Program-made: the position numbers and the translations under genes
Origin: Streptomyces sp. S.PNR 29
GTDB lineage: Bacteria; Actinomycetota; Actinomycetes; Streptomycetales; Streptomycetaceae
Direction: 5' to 3'
Length of the DNA: 64,000 nt
Assembly: GCF_030386795.1 (NCBI RefSeq)
Contig: NZ_JANUQM010000022.1
Coordinates: forward strand, 61,246-125,245
Shown: positions 34,935 through 43,591 of the stretch, one piece after another
How positions within the stretch are numbered: the stretch's first letter is position 1
How the letters are laid out: every line of letters begins with the position of its first letter
The notes under the pieces: model-generated
Seen by the model: the letters and a program-made list of their open reading frames with translations, nothing else
What the model was told of the DNA's origin: nothing
Database searches by the model: none

Positions 34935-35273
34935 CTACAGCGCGTCGGGGCCGCGTTCGCCCGTCCGGACCCGTACGACCGTGTCGACGGGCAGTGCCCA
35001 GACCTTGCCGTCCCCGATCTTGCCGGTCTGCGCGGCCTTCACGACCGCGTCGATGACGGCGTCGGCGTCCGCGTCCTCGACGACGACCTCGATCCGGACC
35101 TTGGGTACGAGGTCCACCTGGTACTCGGCGCCGCGGTAGACCTCGGTGTGGCCGCGCTGCCGGCCGTAACCGCTCGCCTCGCTGACGGTCAGGCCCTGGA
35201 TGCCCAGTTCCTGCAGGGCGGTCTTGACTTCGTCGAGGCGGTACGGCTTGACGATGGCGGTGATGAGCTTCAT
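34935..35273 (-). CDS. glnK: PII nitrogen regulatory protein
   Basis: A 112-residue PII signal protein. The T loop contains YRGAEYQVDLVPKVRIE with Tyr51, the residue adenylylated in Streptomyces GlnK, and ends with GKIGDGKVWALPVD (B/C loop, ATP/2-oxoglutarate binding). Its ATG overlaps the amtB stop by 4 bp. In the well-studied streptomycete locus a glnD gene follows glnK; here the next gene downstream is unrelated and on the opposite strand. Confidence 0.94.
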   Translation of the reverse strand: MKLITAIVKPYRLDEVKTALQELGIQGLTVSEASGYGRQRGHTEVYRGAEYQVDLVPKVRIEVVVEDADADAVIDAVVKAAQTGKIGDGKVWALPVDTVVRVRTGERGPDAL

Positions 35274-36577
35274 GCCTGGGACGTGACCTTCTGCGCGGTG
35301 GGGACGACGGACGAGGTGACCGGGGCGCCATGGCCCAGGACGCCGTGATCGTAGGCCGTCTCGGCGTGCACGGTAAGGTCCAGGCCGGTCTGTTCCTGCT
35401 CTTCGCTCGCGCGGAAGCCCATCGCCTTGTCGATCAGCTTGCCCAGAGCGTAGGTGACGGCGAAGGCGTACACCCCCACGACGACCACGGCCAGCAGCTG
35501 CTTGCCGAGCTGGGCGAGGCCGCCGCCGTAGAGGAGGCCCTCGGCGCCGCCGGTCATCTCCTCGACCGCGAAGACGCCGATCAGCAGGGTGCCGATGATG
35601 CCGCCGACCAGGTGGACGCCGACGACGTCCAGGGAGTCGTCGTAGTTCAGCCTGAACTTCCAGCTCACCGCGTAGGAGCAGAGGACACCGGCGGCCAGTC
35701 TGACGACCAGGGCGCCGAGCAGGGAGACCGAGCCGCAGGACGGGGTGATGGCGACCAGGCCCGCGACCGCGCCGGAGGCCGCGCCGAGCGTCGTCGGGTG
35801 GCCGTCGCGCTTCTGCTCGACGAAGAGCCAGCCGAGCAGGCCGGTGCAGCCGGCGGCGAGGGTGTTCAGGAACGCGGCGGCCGCGAGGCCGTTCGCGCCG
35901 AGGGCCGAGCCCGAGTTGAAGCCGAACCAGCCGAACCAGAGCAGACCGGCGCCGAGCACGACCATGGGGAGGTTGTGCGGCCGCATGGCCTCCTTCTTGA
36001 ACCCGATGCGCGGGCCGAGGACCAGGCACAACGCCAGCCCCGACGCGCCGGAGGTGATCTCGACGGGCAGGCCGCCCGCGAAGTCGAGGGCGCCGAGCCT
36101 GTCGAGGATCCAGCCGCCCGGGCCCCAGACCCAGTGCGTGACCGGAACGTATACGAGCAGGGCCCACACGGGTACGAAGACCAGCCACGCCCCGAACTTG
36201 GCGCGGTCGGCGATCGCACCGCTGATCAGCGCCGCCGTGATGATCGCGAAGGTGAGCTGGAAGGTGGCGAACAGCAGGGTGGGGACGGTGCCGTGCACGC
36301 TGTCCGGGCCGAGGCCGCGCAGGCCGGCGTGGTCGAGTCCGCCGATGAGGCCGCCGCCGATGTCGTCGCCGAAGGCGAGGGAGTAACCGGCGGCCAGCCA
36401 GACCACCGTGACCAGGGCGATCGACACGAAGCTCATCATCAGCATGTTGAGGACGCTCTTCGTGCGGACCATGCCGCCGTAGAAGAGGGCCAGGCCCGGG
36501 GTCATCAGCAGGACGAGGGCGGTGGCGGCGAGCAGCCAGGCGGTGTCGCCGGTGTCGACGCTTGCGGCGAGGGTCAC
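35270..36577 (-). CDS. amtB: Ammonium transporter
   Basis: A 435-residue Amt/Rh channel with about eleven membrane segments. LMTPGLALFYGGMVR near the N-terminus, the Phe-gate region, and the twin pore histidines in VPVTHWVWG and VVGVHLVGGIIGT are visible. GTG 36577 is preceded by GGAG at 6 nt and is preferred over TTG 36589. Coupled to glnK by an ATGA overlap: GlnK gates AmtB according to nitrogen status. It diverges from era. Confidence 0.94.
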   Translation of the reverse strand: MTLAASVDTGDTAWLLAATALVLLMTPGLALFYGGMVRTKSVLNMLMMSFVSIALVTVVWLAAGYSLAFGDDIGGGLIGGLDHAGLRGLGPDSVHGTVPTLLFATFQLTFAIITAALISGAIADRAKFGAWLVFVPVWALLVYVPVTHWVWGPGGWILDRLGALDFAGGLPVEITSGASGLALCLVLGPRIGFKKEAMRPHNLPMVVLGAGLLWFGWFGFNSGSALGANGLAAAAFLNTLAAGCTGLLGWLFVEQKRDGHPTTLGAASGAVAGLVAITPSCGSVSLLGALVVRLAAGVLCSYAVSWKFRLNYDDSLDVVGVHLVGGIIGTLLIGVFAVEEMTGGAEGLLYGGGLAQLGKQLLAVVVVGVYAFAVTYALGKLIDKAMGFRASEEQEQTGLDLTVHAETAYDHGVLGHGAPVTSSVVPTAQKVTSQA

Positions 36578-36745
36578 GGTCGTCTCCAACGGTGCGGGGG
36601 CTCGTCAGAGGGTCACGGGCGCGCGTTTCCGGTTGCCTACAGATGTGTTTCCTGGGTGTTTCGTGTTGCGTGGGCGTTTCCAGAAGCTCACCGGGGAAGC
36701 CGGGGCGCACACGGTGCGGGGGAGCCTTGTGGATCAGGGACAATG

Positions 36746-37711
36746 ATGGCCATGAGCGTTCGCAGTCAGTCATCCGAGCCGTCGGAAACGTCCGAGGCCG
36801 TCCACCGGGCGGGCTTCGCCTGTTTCGTGGGCCGTCCCAACGCGGGTAAGTCCACCCTCACGAACGCTCTGGTCGGGCAGAAGGTGGCGATCACCTCGAA
36901 CCGGCCGCAGACGACCCGGCACACGGTCCGGGGAATCGTGCACCGCCCCGACGCGCAGCTGATCCTCGTCGACACCCCGGGGCTGCACAAGCCGCGCACG
37001 CTGCTGGGCGAACGCCTGAACGACGTCGTACGCACCACATGGGCCGAGGTCGACGTCATCGGCTTCTGCCTCCCCGCCGACCAGAAGATCGGCCCGGGCG
37101 ACCGCTTCATCGCCAAGGAACTCGCCGGGATCAGGAAGACCCCGAAGGTCGCGATCGTCACCAAGACGGACCTGGTGGACTCCAAGGCCCTCGCCGAGCA
37201 GCTGATCGCGATCGACCAGCTGGGCAAGGAGCTGGGGATCGAGTGGGCCGAGATCGTGCCCGTGTCGGCCGTGGGCGACAAGCAGGTGAACCTGCTGGCG
37301 GACCTGCTGGTCCCGCTGCTGCCGGAAGGGCCGGCGCTGTACCCGGAGGGCGACCTCACGGACGAGCCCGAGCAGGTCATGGTCGCGGAACTGATCCGTG
37401 AGGCGGCCCTGGAAGGCGTACGGGACGAACTCCCGCACTCCATCGCGGTCGTCGTCGAGGAGATGCTCCCGCGCGAGGACCGCCCCGCCGACAAGCCCCT
37501 CCTCTACATCCACGCCAACCTGTTCATCGAACGCCCCAGCCAGAAGGGCATCATCATCGGCCCCAAGGGCAAGCGGCTGAAGGAGGTCGGCATGAAGTCC
37601 CGCAAGCACATCGAGGCGCTGCTGGGGACGCCGGTCTTCCTCGACCTGCATGTGAAGGTGGCGAAGGACTGGCAGCGGGACCCGAAGCAGCTGCGGCGGC
37701 TGGGGTTCTGA
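36746..37711 (+). CDS. era: GTPase Era (16S rRNA maturation)
   Basis: A 321-residue Era: GTPase domain with G1 GRPNAGKST (residues 29-37), DTPG (G3) and TKTD (G4), then the C-terminal KH domain with IIIGPKGKRLKEVG. It binds the 3' end of 16S rRNA in 30S assembly. ATGs at 36743, 36746 and 36752 are all in frame; AGGGA at 36736-36740 favours 36746. It is convergent with the GH1 gene, with 27 bp between. Confidence 0.95.
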   Translation: MAMSVRSQSSEPSETSEAVHRAGFACFVGRPNAGKSTLTNALVGQKVAITSNRPQTTRHTVRGIVHRPDAQLILVDTPGLHKPRTLLGERLNDVVRTTWAEVDVIGFCLPADQKIGPGDRFIAKELAGIRKTPKVAIVTKTDLVDSKALAEQLIAIDQLGKELGIEWAEIVPVSAVGDKQVNLLADLLVPLLPEGPALYPEGDLTDEPEQVMVAELIREAALEGVRDELPHSIAVVVEEMLPREDRPADKPLLYIHANLFIERPSQKGIIIGPKGKRLKEVGMKSRKHIEALLGTPVFLDLHVKVAKDWQRDPKQLRRLGF

Positions 37712-37738
37712 CCTGCCCGTCCGGGGCGCGCGGACCCC

Positions 37739-39073
37739 TCAGTCGCCGCCCCGAGCCGGCCGGCCCGCAGCCCGGATCAGGTCCCGGTACCAGCCGTACG
37801 ACGCCTTCGGCGTGCGCTCCAACGTCTCGAAGTCCACGTGCACCAGCCCGAACCGGCGCGCGTACCCCTCGGCCCACTCGAAGTTGTCCAGCAGTGACCA
37901 CACGAAGTAGCCGCGCACGTCCACGCCCGCTTCCACCGCTCGGTGCAGTGCCCGGATGTGCCCGTCGAGGTAGGTGATGCGGTCCTGGTCGTCGATGCCC
38001 TCGTAGCTGCAGCCGTTCTCGGTGATGACGACCGGCGGGAGCCGGTCGCCGTAGCGGTCGCGGAAGCCGGTGAGGAGTTCGGTCAGGGCATCGGGGACGA
38101 CGGGCCAGCCGAAGTCCGTCACCGGGTGGCCCTCGATCTCCCGTACCGAGAAGGGGAGTTCGGCGGGCAGTGACAGGCCGCCGAACTCGATCCGGGTGCC
38201 CTGCGGGGCGCCGACCCTCGTCGGCGCGTAGAAGTTGATGCCGTACCAGTCGATCGGCTCCGCGATGACCTTCAGGTCCGACTGCACGTCCCCCGGCATC
38301 AACTCGCCCACGCCCTCCGGGTACCGGCCCAGCAGCAGGGGGTCGGAGAACAGGCGGTTGAGCAGCACGTCGTAGAACTCCGCCGCCTCCAGGTCCGCCG
38401 GCTCCCCGGACGCCGCCCAGGTCGGGCCGTGCGAGTTGGCGATCCCGATGTCCGTGGCCCCGGCCGCGCGCAGCGCCCGTACCGCCAGGCCATGGGCGAG
38501 GAGCTGGTGGTGAGCGACGGGGAGGGCGTCGAAGAGCAGCTGCTTCCCGGGGGCGTGGGCGCCCAGGGCGTGGCCCAGGAGGGTGTGCTCGGCGGGCTCG
38601 TTGAGGGTGATCCACTTCTTCACGCGGTCGCCGAGACGGTCGGCGACGTCCGACACGTACTCCGCGAAGCGGGACGCCGTGTCCCGGTCCAGCCAGTCCA
38701 GCCCCAGGGGCAGGTCCCAGTGGAAGAGGGTCGGGACCGGTCGCACGCCCGCCGCGCACAGCTCGTCCACCAGACGGTCGTAGAAGTCCAGGCCCTTTCC
38801 CGAGCGCACCCTCGGCCAGGAGACGGAGAAGCGGTACGCGGTCACGCCCAGGCCGGCCAGGAGGGCCACGTCCTCGCGGTAGCGGTGGTAGTGGTCGCAG
38901 GCGACCGCCGCCGTCGAGCCGTCCTTCACCCGTCCGGGCTCGGCCGTGAAGGCGTCCCACACGGACGGCTCGCGCTCGTCCGCCGCCCCCTCGATCTGGT
39001 GGGCGGAGGTCGACACGCCCCACAGGAAGCCGTCGGGGAACGCCGGGAACTCGGGTGTCGGGTTGGTCGCCAT
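37739..39073 (-). CDS. GH1 beta-glucosidase
   Basis: A 444-residue family 1 glycoside hydrolase. Acid/base Glu159 in TLNEPAE and nucleophile Glu352 in VITENGCS; FLWGVSTSAHQIEG at the start is the family N-terminal signature. No signal peptide, so it probably acts on imported disaccharides such as cellobiose. ATG 39073 is used; ATG 39085 is in frame. No adjacent transporter or LacI regulator is seen, unlike the usual cellobiose locus. Confidence 0.92.
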   Translation of the reverse strand: MATNPTPEFPAFPDGFLWGVSTSAHQIEGAADEREPSVWDAFTAEPGRVKDGSTAAVACDHYHRYREDVALLAGLGVTAYRFSVSWPRVRSGKGLDFYDRLVDELCAAGVRPVPTLFHWDLPLGLDWLDRDTASRFAEYVSDVADRLGDRVKKWITLNEPAEHTLLGHALGAHAPGKQLLFDALPVAHHQLLAHGLAVRALRAAGATDIGIANSHGPTWAASGEPADLEAAEFYDVLLNRLFSDPLLLGRYPEGVGELMPGDVQSDLKVIAEPIDWYGINFYAPTRVGAPQGTRIEFGGLSLPAELPFSVREIEGHPVTDFGWPVVPDALTELLTGFRDRYGDRLPPVVITENGCSYEGIDDQDRITYLDGHIRALHRAVEAGVDVRGYFVWSLLDNFEWAEGYARRFGLVHVDFETLERTPKASYGWYRDLIRAAGRPARGGD

Positions 39074-39131
39074 GCGCCGGATCATCCGTACCAGCGGTAA
39101 CGGAAGTCAACCGGCAGGTGGGAACTGCCGG

Positions 39132-39398
39132 TTACGCGCCCTCCTTCAGCACGCGCGAGATCAGCTTCCGCTGATCGTCCGTGAGCCGGGGATCGGACGC
39201 GTACACCGTCTGCCCGTCCACCGTGATCTGGTAGCTGAAGCCGTCCGGAACCCCGATCGGGGGTGTGCCCCGGCCGGCGGCCACCGCCTTCTCGGCCAGG
39301 GCGTGCCACTCGTGCGCGTCGGGGCGCCCCGAGGTGTCCACCTCGGCATGGCGCTCGATGCCCGCGAACCCGCCCGTGCGCCTCACCTGAATACGCAT
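39132..39398 (-). CDS. Emfourin-type inhibitor of M4 (protealysin-like) protease
   Basis: An 88-residue cytoplasmic protein. MRIQVRRTGGFAGIERHAEVD and the later DGFSYQITVDGQTVYASD beta strands with a C-terminal LTDDQRKLISRVLKEGA helix match the emfourin (M4in) inhibitors of protealysin-like proteases. AGGGA lies 4 nt before the ATG. It follows the M4 protease gene by 21 bp in the same direction, the known arrangement of protease and inhibitor. Confidence 0.85.
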   Translation of the reverse strand: MRIQVRRTGGFAGIERHAEVDTSGRPDAHEWHALAEKAVAAGRGTPPIGVPDGFSYQITVDGQTVYASDPRLTDDQRKLISRVLKEGA

Positions 39399-39419
39399 GG
39401 GTCCCTGTCTAGTACGGAA

Positions 39420-40490
39420 CTACAGGGTCCGCACCCCGACCTGCTCCCAGGCCTTGCTCACCGCGTCGAGCTCGTCGCCCTGCCCGTACCGCTCCCGCGC
39501 CGCCTTCACCGTCAGCGTGGCGAAGTCCACGAACAGCGCGTCCTGCTTCAGCTCACCCCCGGTCAGCACGTCGTACCAGATCTGCCCGGCCCGTTCCCAG
39601 GCATGGCCGCCCAGCGCCGTGGCGGCGAGGTAGAAGGCGTGGTTGGGGATGCCGGAGTTGATGTGGACGCCGCCGTTGTCGCGGCCGGTGCGGACGTAGT
39701 CGTCCATGGTCGCGGGCTGCGGGTCCTTGCCGAGGACGTCGTCGTCGTACGCCGTGCCCGGTGCCTTCATCGAGCGCAGCGCCTTGCCCGTCACGCGCGG
39801 GGCGAGCAGGCCGGCGCCGATCAGCCAGTCGGCCTCGGCGGCGGTCTGGCCGAGCGTGTACTGCTTGATCAGCGCGCCGAAGACGTCCGACATGGACTCG
39901 TTGAGGGCGCCGGGCTGGCCGAAGTAGGTCAGGTTGGCCGTGTACTGGGTGACGCCGTGGGTGAGTTCGTGGCCGATGACGTCGATGGGGATGGTGAAGT
40001 CGAGGAAGATCTCGCCGTCCCCGTCGCCGAAGACCATCTGCTCGCCGTTCCAGAAGGCGTTGTTGTAGTCGCGGTCGTAGTGGACCGTCGCGTCCAGGGG
40101 GAGTCCGCTGCCGTCGATCGAGTCGCGCTCGTACGCCTTCAGGAACAGCTCGAAGGTGGCGCCGAGGCCCGCGTAGGCACGGTTGACGGTGGCGTCCTTG
40201 CCGGGCTCCGCGCCCTCGCCCCGCACCTTGCGGCCGGGCAGGTCGGTGCCGTGCCGGGCGTCGTAGACGGTGCGGTGGGGTTTCGCGGGCTCGGCCCCGG
40301 CGGGCGGGGCGACGGACGGGGCGCCGATGACCGTGGTCAGGCGGCGCTGGGTGCGCTCGTAGGCGTCGCGCTGGAGGGTCTGGCGGGCGGGGCGGGACAG
40401 GGCGGGGTCCTCGGCTTGCGCGAGCTTGTCGAGGACGTGCGGCGGCACGATGGTGCAGAAGACGGGCTCGAAGCCCCCGTTGGTCGTCAT
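39420..40490 (-). CDS. M4 family metalloprotease, protealysin-like
   Basis: A 356-residue thermolysin-fold protease without signal peptide. The short N-terminal propeptide holds the CTIVPPHVLDKL motif (residues 11-23) seen in protealysin precursors; the zinc site is HELTH (174-178) with third ligand Glu198 in GALNESMSD; the second His motif is DNGGVHINSGIPN. Protealysin-like enzymes stay in the cell and are controlled by an emfourin inhibitor, which is the next gene. ATG 40490 is used; GTG 40499 is in frame. Confidence 0.9.
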   Translation of the reverse strand: MTTNGGFEPVFCTIVPPHVLDKLAQAEDPALSRPARQTLQRDAYERTQRRLTTVIGAPSVAPPAGAEPAKPHRTVYDARHGTDLPGRKVRGEGAEPGKDATVNRAYAGLGATFELFLKAYERDSIDGSGLPLDATVHYDRDYNNAFWNGEQMVFGDGDGEIFLDFTIPIDVIGHELTHGVTQYTANLTYFGQPGALNESMSDVFGALIKQYTLGQTAAEADWLIGAGLLAPRVTGKALRSMKAPGTAYDDDVLGKDPQPATMDDYVRTGRDNGGVHINSGIPNHAFYLAATALGGHAWERAGQIWYDVLTGGELKQDALFVDFATLTVKAARERYGQGDELDAVSKAWEQVGVRTL

Positions 40491-40669
40491 GCACGGCACC
40501 CTTGCACTGTGTTATGCCGCTGTCACTACCCGCAACCATGATTGGTGAAATGGGGCGGCGAGGCGCCCCGGGTCCGGTGCGGGAGTGGTATAGGGCACTT
40601 TTTGTCCCGTTTATGCTCCGGGTCCCGCATACTGATACGGACCCACGTATCCGGAGGGGCTCCGCTAGC

Positions 40670-40729
40670 ATGCTCAGCATCATGCGTTTCGGGCTGCTTC
40701 TCCTTAGCTGCCGCGGCGAGGGCCTGTAG
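40670..40729 (+). CDS. leuA leader peptide with four consecutive Leu codons
   Basis: A 19-codon (ATG 40670) or 15-codon (ATG 40682) open frame: MRFGLLLLSCRGEGL from the second start. The four Leu codons in a row (CTG CTT CTC CTT) include CTT, rare in this GC-rich genome, so ribosome pausing under leucine shortage is expected. It lies about 80 bp before leuA and is followed by a hairpin, the layout of ribosome-mediated attenuation described for actinobacterial leuA. Confidence 0.85.
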   Translation: MLSIMRFGLLLLSCRGEGL

Positions 40730-40733
40730 TCGA

Positions 40734-40776
40734 GGCCGACTCCCTCCCCGCGGAGCTTGGCGTTGCGTCGTCGGCC
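40734..40776 (+). terminator. Attenuator-like hairpin in the leuA leader
   Basis: GGCCGAC (40734-40740) pairs with GTCGGCC (40770-40776) around a GC-rich 29-nt loop that can fold further. It begins 5 nt after the leader stop codon and ends 33 nt before leuA, so ribosome position on the leader peptide could decide folding. The stem is only 7 bp and there is no T run; the alternative pairing was not computed. Confidence 0.55.
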
Positions 40777-40809
40777 GTCCTTCCGGACACCCTGAGGAGC
40801 CCCCGCATC

Positions 40810-42531
40810 ATGGCGAACCGCCAGCAGCCCAGTTCCATGCCGATCCACAAGTACGGCAAGTACGAGCAGGTCGACATCCCCGACCGGACCTGGCCGGACA
40901 ACCGGATCACCGTCGCCCCCCGCTGGCTCTCCACCGACCTGCGCGACGGCAACCAGGCCCTGATCGACCCCATGTCGCCCGCGCGCAAGCGCGCGATGTT
41001 CGACCTGCTGGTCAAGATGGGCTACAAGGAGATCGAGGTCGGTTTCCCGGCCTCCGGCCAGACCGACTTCGACTTCGTGCGCTCGATCATCGAGGAAGAG
41101 GGCGCGATCCCCGACGACGTCACGATCTCCGTCCTGACCCAGGCCCGCGAGGACCTGATCGAGCGGACCGTGGAGTCCCTGAAGGGCGCCAGGCGCGCCA
41201 CGGTCCACCTCTACAACGCCACCGCCCCGGTCTTCCGCCGGGTCGTCTTCCGCGGCTCCAAGGACGACATCAAGCAGATCGCCGTCGACGGCACGCGGCT
41301 GGTCATGGAGTACGCCGAGAAGCTGCTGGGCCCGGAGACCGAGTTCGGCTACCAGTACAGCCCGGAGATCTTCACCGACACCGAGCTGGACTTCGCGCTG
41401 GAGGTCTGCGAGGCGGTCATGGACGTCTGGCAGCCCGGTCCGGGCCGCGAGATCATCCTCAACCTGCCCGCCACCGTGGAGCGTTCGACGCCGTCCACGC
41501 ACGCCGACCGCTTCGAGTGGATGGGCCGCAACCTCTCCCGCCGCGAGCACGTCTGCCTGTCCGTCCACCCGCACAACGACCGCGGTACGGCCGTCGCCGC
41601 CGCCGAGCTGGCGCTGATGGCCGGCGCCGACCGCGTCGAGGGCTGCCTGTTCGGGCAGGGCGAGCGCACCGGCAACGTCGACCTGGTCACCCTGGGCATG
41701 AACCTGTTCTCCCAGGGCGTCGACCCGCAGATCGACTTCTCCGACATCGACGAGATCCGTCGTACGTGGGAGTACTGCAACCAGATGGAGGTCCACCCGC
41801 GCCACCCGTACGTGGGCGACCTGGTCTACACGTCCTTCTCCGGCTCCCACCAGGACGCCATCAAGAAGGGCTTCGACGCGATGGAGGCCGACGCGGCCGC
41901 CAAGGGCGTCACGGTCGACGACATCGAGTGGGCGGTTCCGTACCTGCCGATCGATCCCAAGGACGTCGGCCGGTCCTACGAGGCCGTCATCCGCGTCAAC
42001 TCGCAGTCCGGCAAGGGCGGTATCGCGTACGTCCTGAAGAACGACCACAAGCTGGACCTGCCGCGCCGGATGCAGATCGAGTTCTCGAAGATCATCCAGG
42101 CGAAGACGGACGCCGAGGGCGGCGAGGTCACGCCGAAGGACATCTGGGCGGTCTTCCAGGACGAGTACCTGCCCAACCCCGAGAACCCCTGGGGCCGCAT
42201 CCAGGTGAAGAACGGTCAGTCCACCACCGACCGGGACGGCATCGACACGCTCACCGTCGAGGCCACCGTCGACGGCGAGGACACCGTGCTGACCGGCACC
42301 GGCAACGGTCCGATCTCGGCCTTCTTCGACGCCCTGCAGTCCATCGGCATCGACGTACGCCTCCTGGACTACCAGGAGCACACGATGAGCGAGGGCGCCT
42401 CCGCGCAGGCCGCCTCCTACATCGAGTGCGCCATCGACGACAAGGTCCTGTGGGGCATCGGAATCGACGCGAACACCACCCGGGCCTCCCTGAAGGCCGT
42501 CGTCTCGGCCGTCAACCGGGCGACTCGCTGA
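40810..42531 (+). CDS. leuA: 2-isopropylmalate synthase
   Basis: A 573-residue type 2 LeuA, the first committed enzyme of leucine synthesis (2-oxoisovalerate plus acetyl-CoA). N-terminal TIM barrel with STDLRDGNQALIDPM and the metal-binding HPHNDRGTAVA; the C-terminal part (from about 430) is the regulatory domain with TGTGNGPISAFFDAL, which binds leucine for feedback inhibition. GAGGAG lies before the ATG. The preceding leader peptide adds transcription control. Confidence 0.95.
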   Translation: MANRQQPSSMPIHKYGKYEQVDIPDRTWPDNRITVAPRWLSTDLRDGNQALIDPMSPARKRAMFDLLVKMGYKEIEVGFPASGQTDFDFVRSIIEEEGAIPDDVTISVLTQAREDLIERTVESLKGARRATVHLYNATAPVFRRVVFRGSKDDIKQIAVDGTRLVMEYAEKLLGPETEFGYQYSPEIFTDTELDFALEVCEAVMDVWQPGPGREIILNLPATVERSTPSTHADRFEWMGRNLSRREHVCLSVHPHNDRGTAVAAAELALMAGADRVEGCLFGQGERTGNVDLVTLGMNLFSQGVDPQIDFSDIDEIRRTWEYCNQMEVHPRHPYVGDLVYTSFSGSHQDAIKKGFDAMEADAAAKGVTVDDIEWAVPYLPIDPKDVGRSYEAVIRVNSQSGKGGIAYVLKNDHKLDLPRRMQIEFSKIIQAKTDAEGGEVTPKDIWAVFQDEYLPNPENPWGRIQVKNGQSTTDRDGIDTLTVEATVDGEDTVLTGTGNGPISAFFDALQSIGIDVRLLDYQEHTMSEGASAQAASYIECAIDDKVLWGIGIDANTTRASLKAVVSAVNRATR

Positions 42532-42579
42532 CCAGCCGCAAAGGGCACGCGGCCGGAGGCCGCTGAGGGAAGCCGCACG

Positions 42580-42612
42580 GGCCCTGTCCGCCGTACACCG
42601 GCGGGCGGGGCC
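42580..42612 (+). terminator. Hairpin terminator after leuA
   Basis: Fourteen-base arms starting GGCCC (42580) and ending GGGCC (42612), around a TACAC loop; two G-T wobbles. Located 49 bp after the leuA stop. Confidence 0.75.
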
Positions 42613-42681
42613 TCGTCACATATGAGCCAATCCTCGTGGAGGTCACGGAAAGGTCACCTCCGGGGTACTGACTCCACCTCG

Positions 42682-42700
42682 GTGATGTGGCTAACATCAC
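42682..42700. promoter_or_regulatory. Perfect 7-bp inverted repeat upstream of the TerB-like gene
   Basis: GTGATGT, five nucleotides (GGCTA), ACATCAC. The dyad lies 42 bp before the GTG start of the TerB-like gene and overlaps a possible -10 box (TAACAT). The shape fits an operator for a dimeric repressor; which one is unknown. Confidence 0.5.
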
Positions 42701-42741
42701 GCCAGCGCGACGACGATGCCGCGGGCTTACGGAGGTGCGAC

Positions 42742-43437
42742 GTGCTGCCAGGACGGGGACGAAACGGCCGTGCCGCCAGGCGTGCCCGCATCCTGGGCAC
42801 CCGTACCGCATGGACGGCCGTAGGAGACGGGGAGTTCTTCTGCCCCGGCTGCGGAGGCGACCGCAACTACCAGCGCCTCACCGGCCGCCGGCGCTTCACC
42901 TGCCTCGGCGTGCCCGTGCTGCCGCGCGGTGAGACCGGACCGGTCGTGGAGTGCGCCGCCTGCCACCGCCACTTCGGCACCGACGTCCTGGACCACCCGA
43001 CCACCACCCGCTTCTCCGCGATGCTCCGCGACGCCGTCCACACCGTCGCCCTGGCGGTGCTGGCAGCGGGCGGCACCTCCTCCCGTACGTCCCTGGAGAC
43101 GGCCGCGAGCGCGGTGCGTGCCGCCGGCTTCGACGACTGCACGGAGGAACAGCTCAGCGCCCTCGTCGAGGCGCTGGCGGCGGACACCGGGCGGGTCTTC
43201 GAGGAGCCGTGCGGGGCGGGCCTGGCCATAGAGCTGCACGAGGCGCTGGACCCGCTGGCCCCGCACCTCGCCCCCGTCGGCCGCGAATCGATCCTGCTCC
43301 AGGGCGCCCGCATCGCCCTGGCGGACGGTCCCTACACGCCCGCCGAGCGCGACGCCCTCGCCACCGTCGGGGCGGCCCTGACCATCTGCGCCGACGACGT
43401 GAAACGGCTGCTGGAGGCGGCGCGTACGCCGTCGTAG
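42742..43437 (+). CDS. TerB-like protein with N-terminal zinc ribbon
   Basis: A 231-residue protein. The N-terminal third has a zinc ribbon: CPGCGGD, a central Cys in FTCLGVPVLP and ECAACHRHFG. The C-terminal part is alpha-helical and contains LRDAVHTVALAVLAAGG and ALADGPYTPAERDALATVG, which resembles the TerB tellurite-resistance domain with acidic residues after the helix. GGAGG sits 6 nt before the GTG. Related streptomycete proteins are annotated as TerB family; the function is unproven. Confidence 0.78.
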   Translation: MLPGRGRNGRAARRARILGTRTAWTAVGDGEFFCPGCGGDRNYQRLTGRRRFTCLGVPVLPRGETGPVVECAACHRHFGTDVLDHPTTTRFSAMLRDAVHTVALAVLAAGGTSSRTSLETAASAVRAAGFDDCTEEQLSALVEALAADTGRVFEEPCGAGLAIELHEALDPLAPHLAPVGRESILLQGARIALADGPYTPAERDALATVGAALTICADDVKRLLEAARTPS

Positions 43438-43591
43438 GACCGCTACCGGGTGCCCACCGCCGTGAGCACCGAGCAGGAAGGCCGCGACGGCCCCGATACC
43501 GTCGAGCACGAGCAACCCGGCGGCCAGGGGTGGGGGCGGTCATGGGCACGAACCTGCCTCGAAAGCCGGGCCGGGGCCTGAGTACGGGTAC

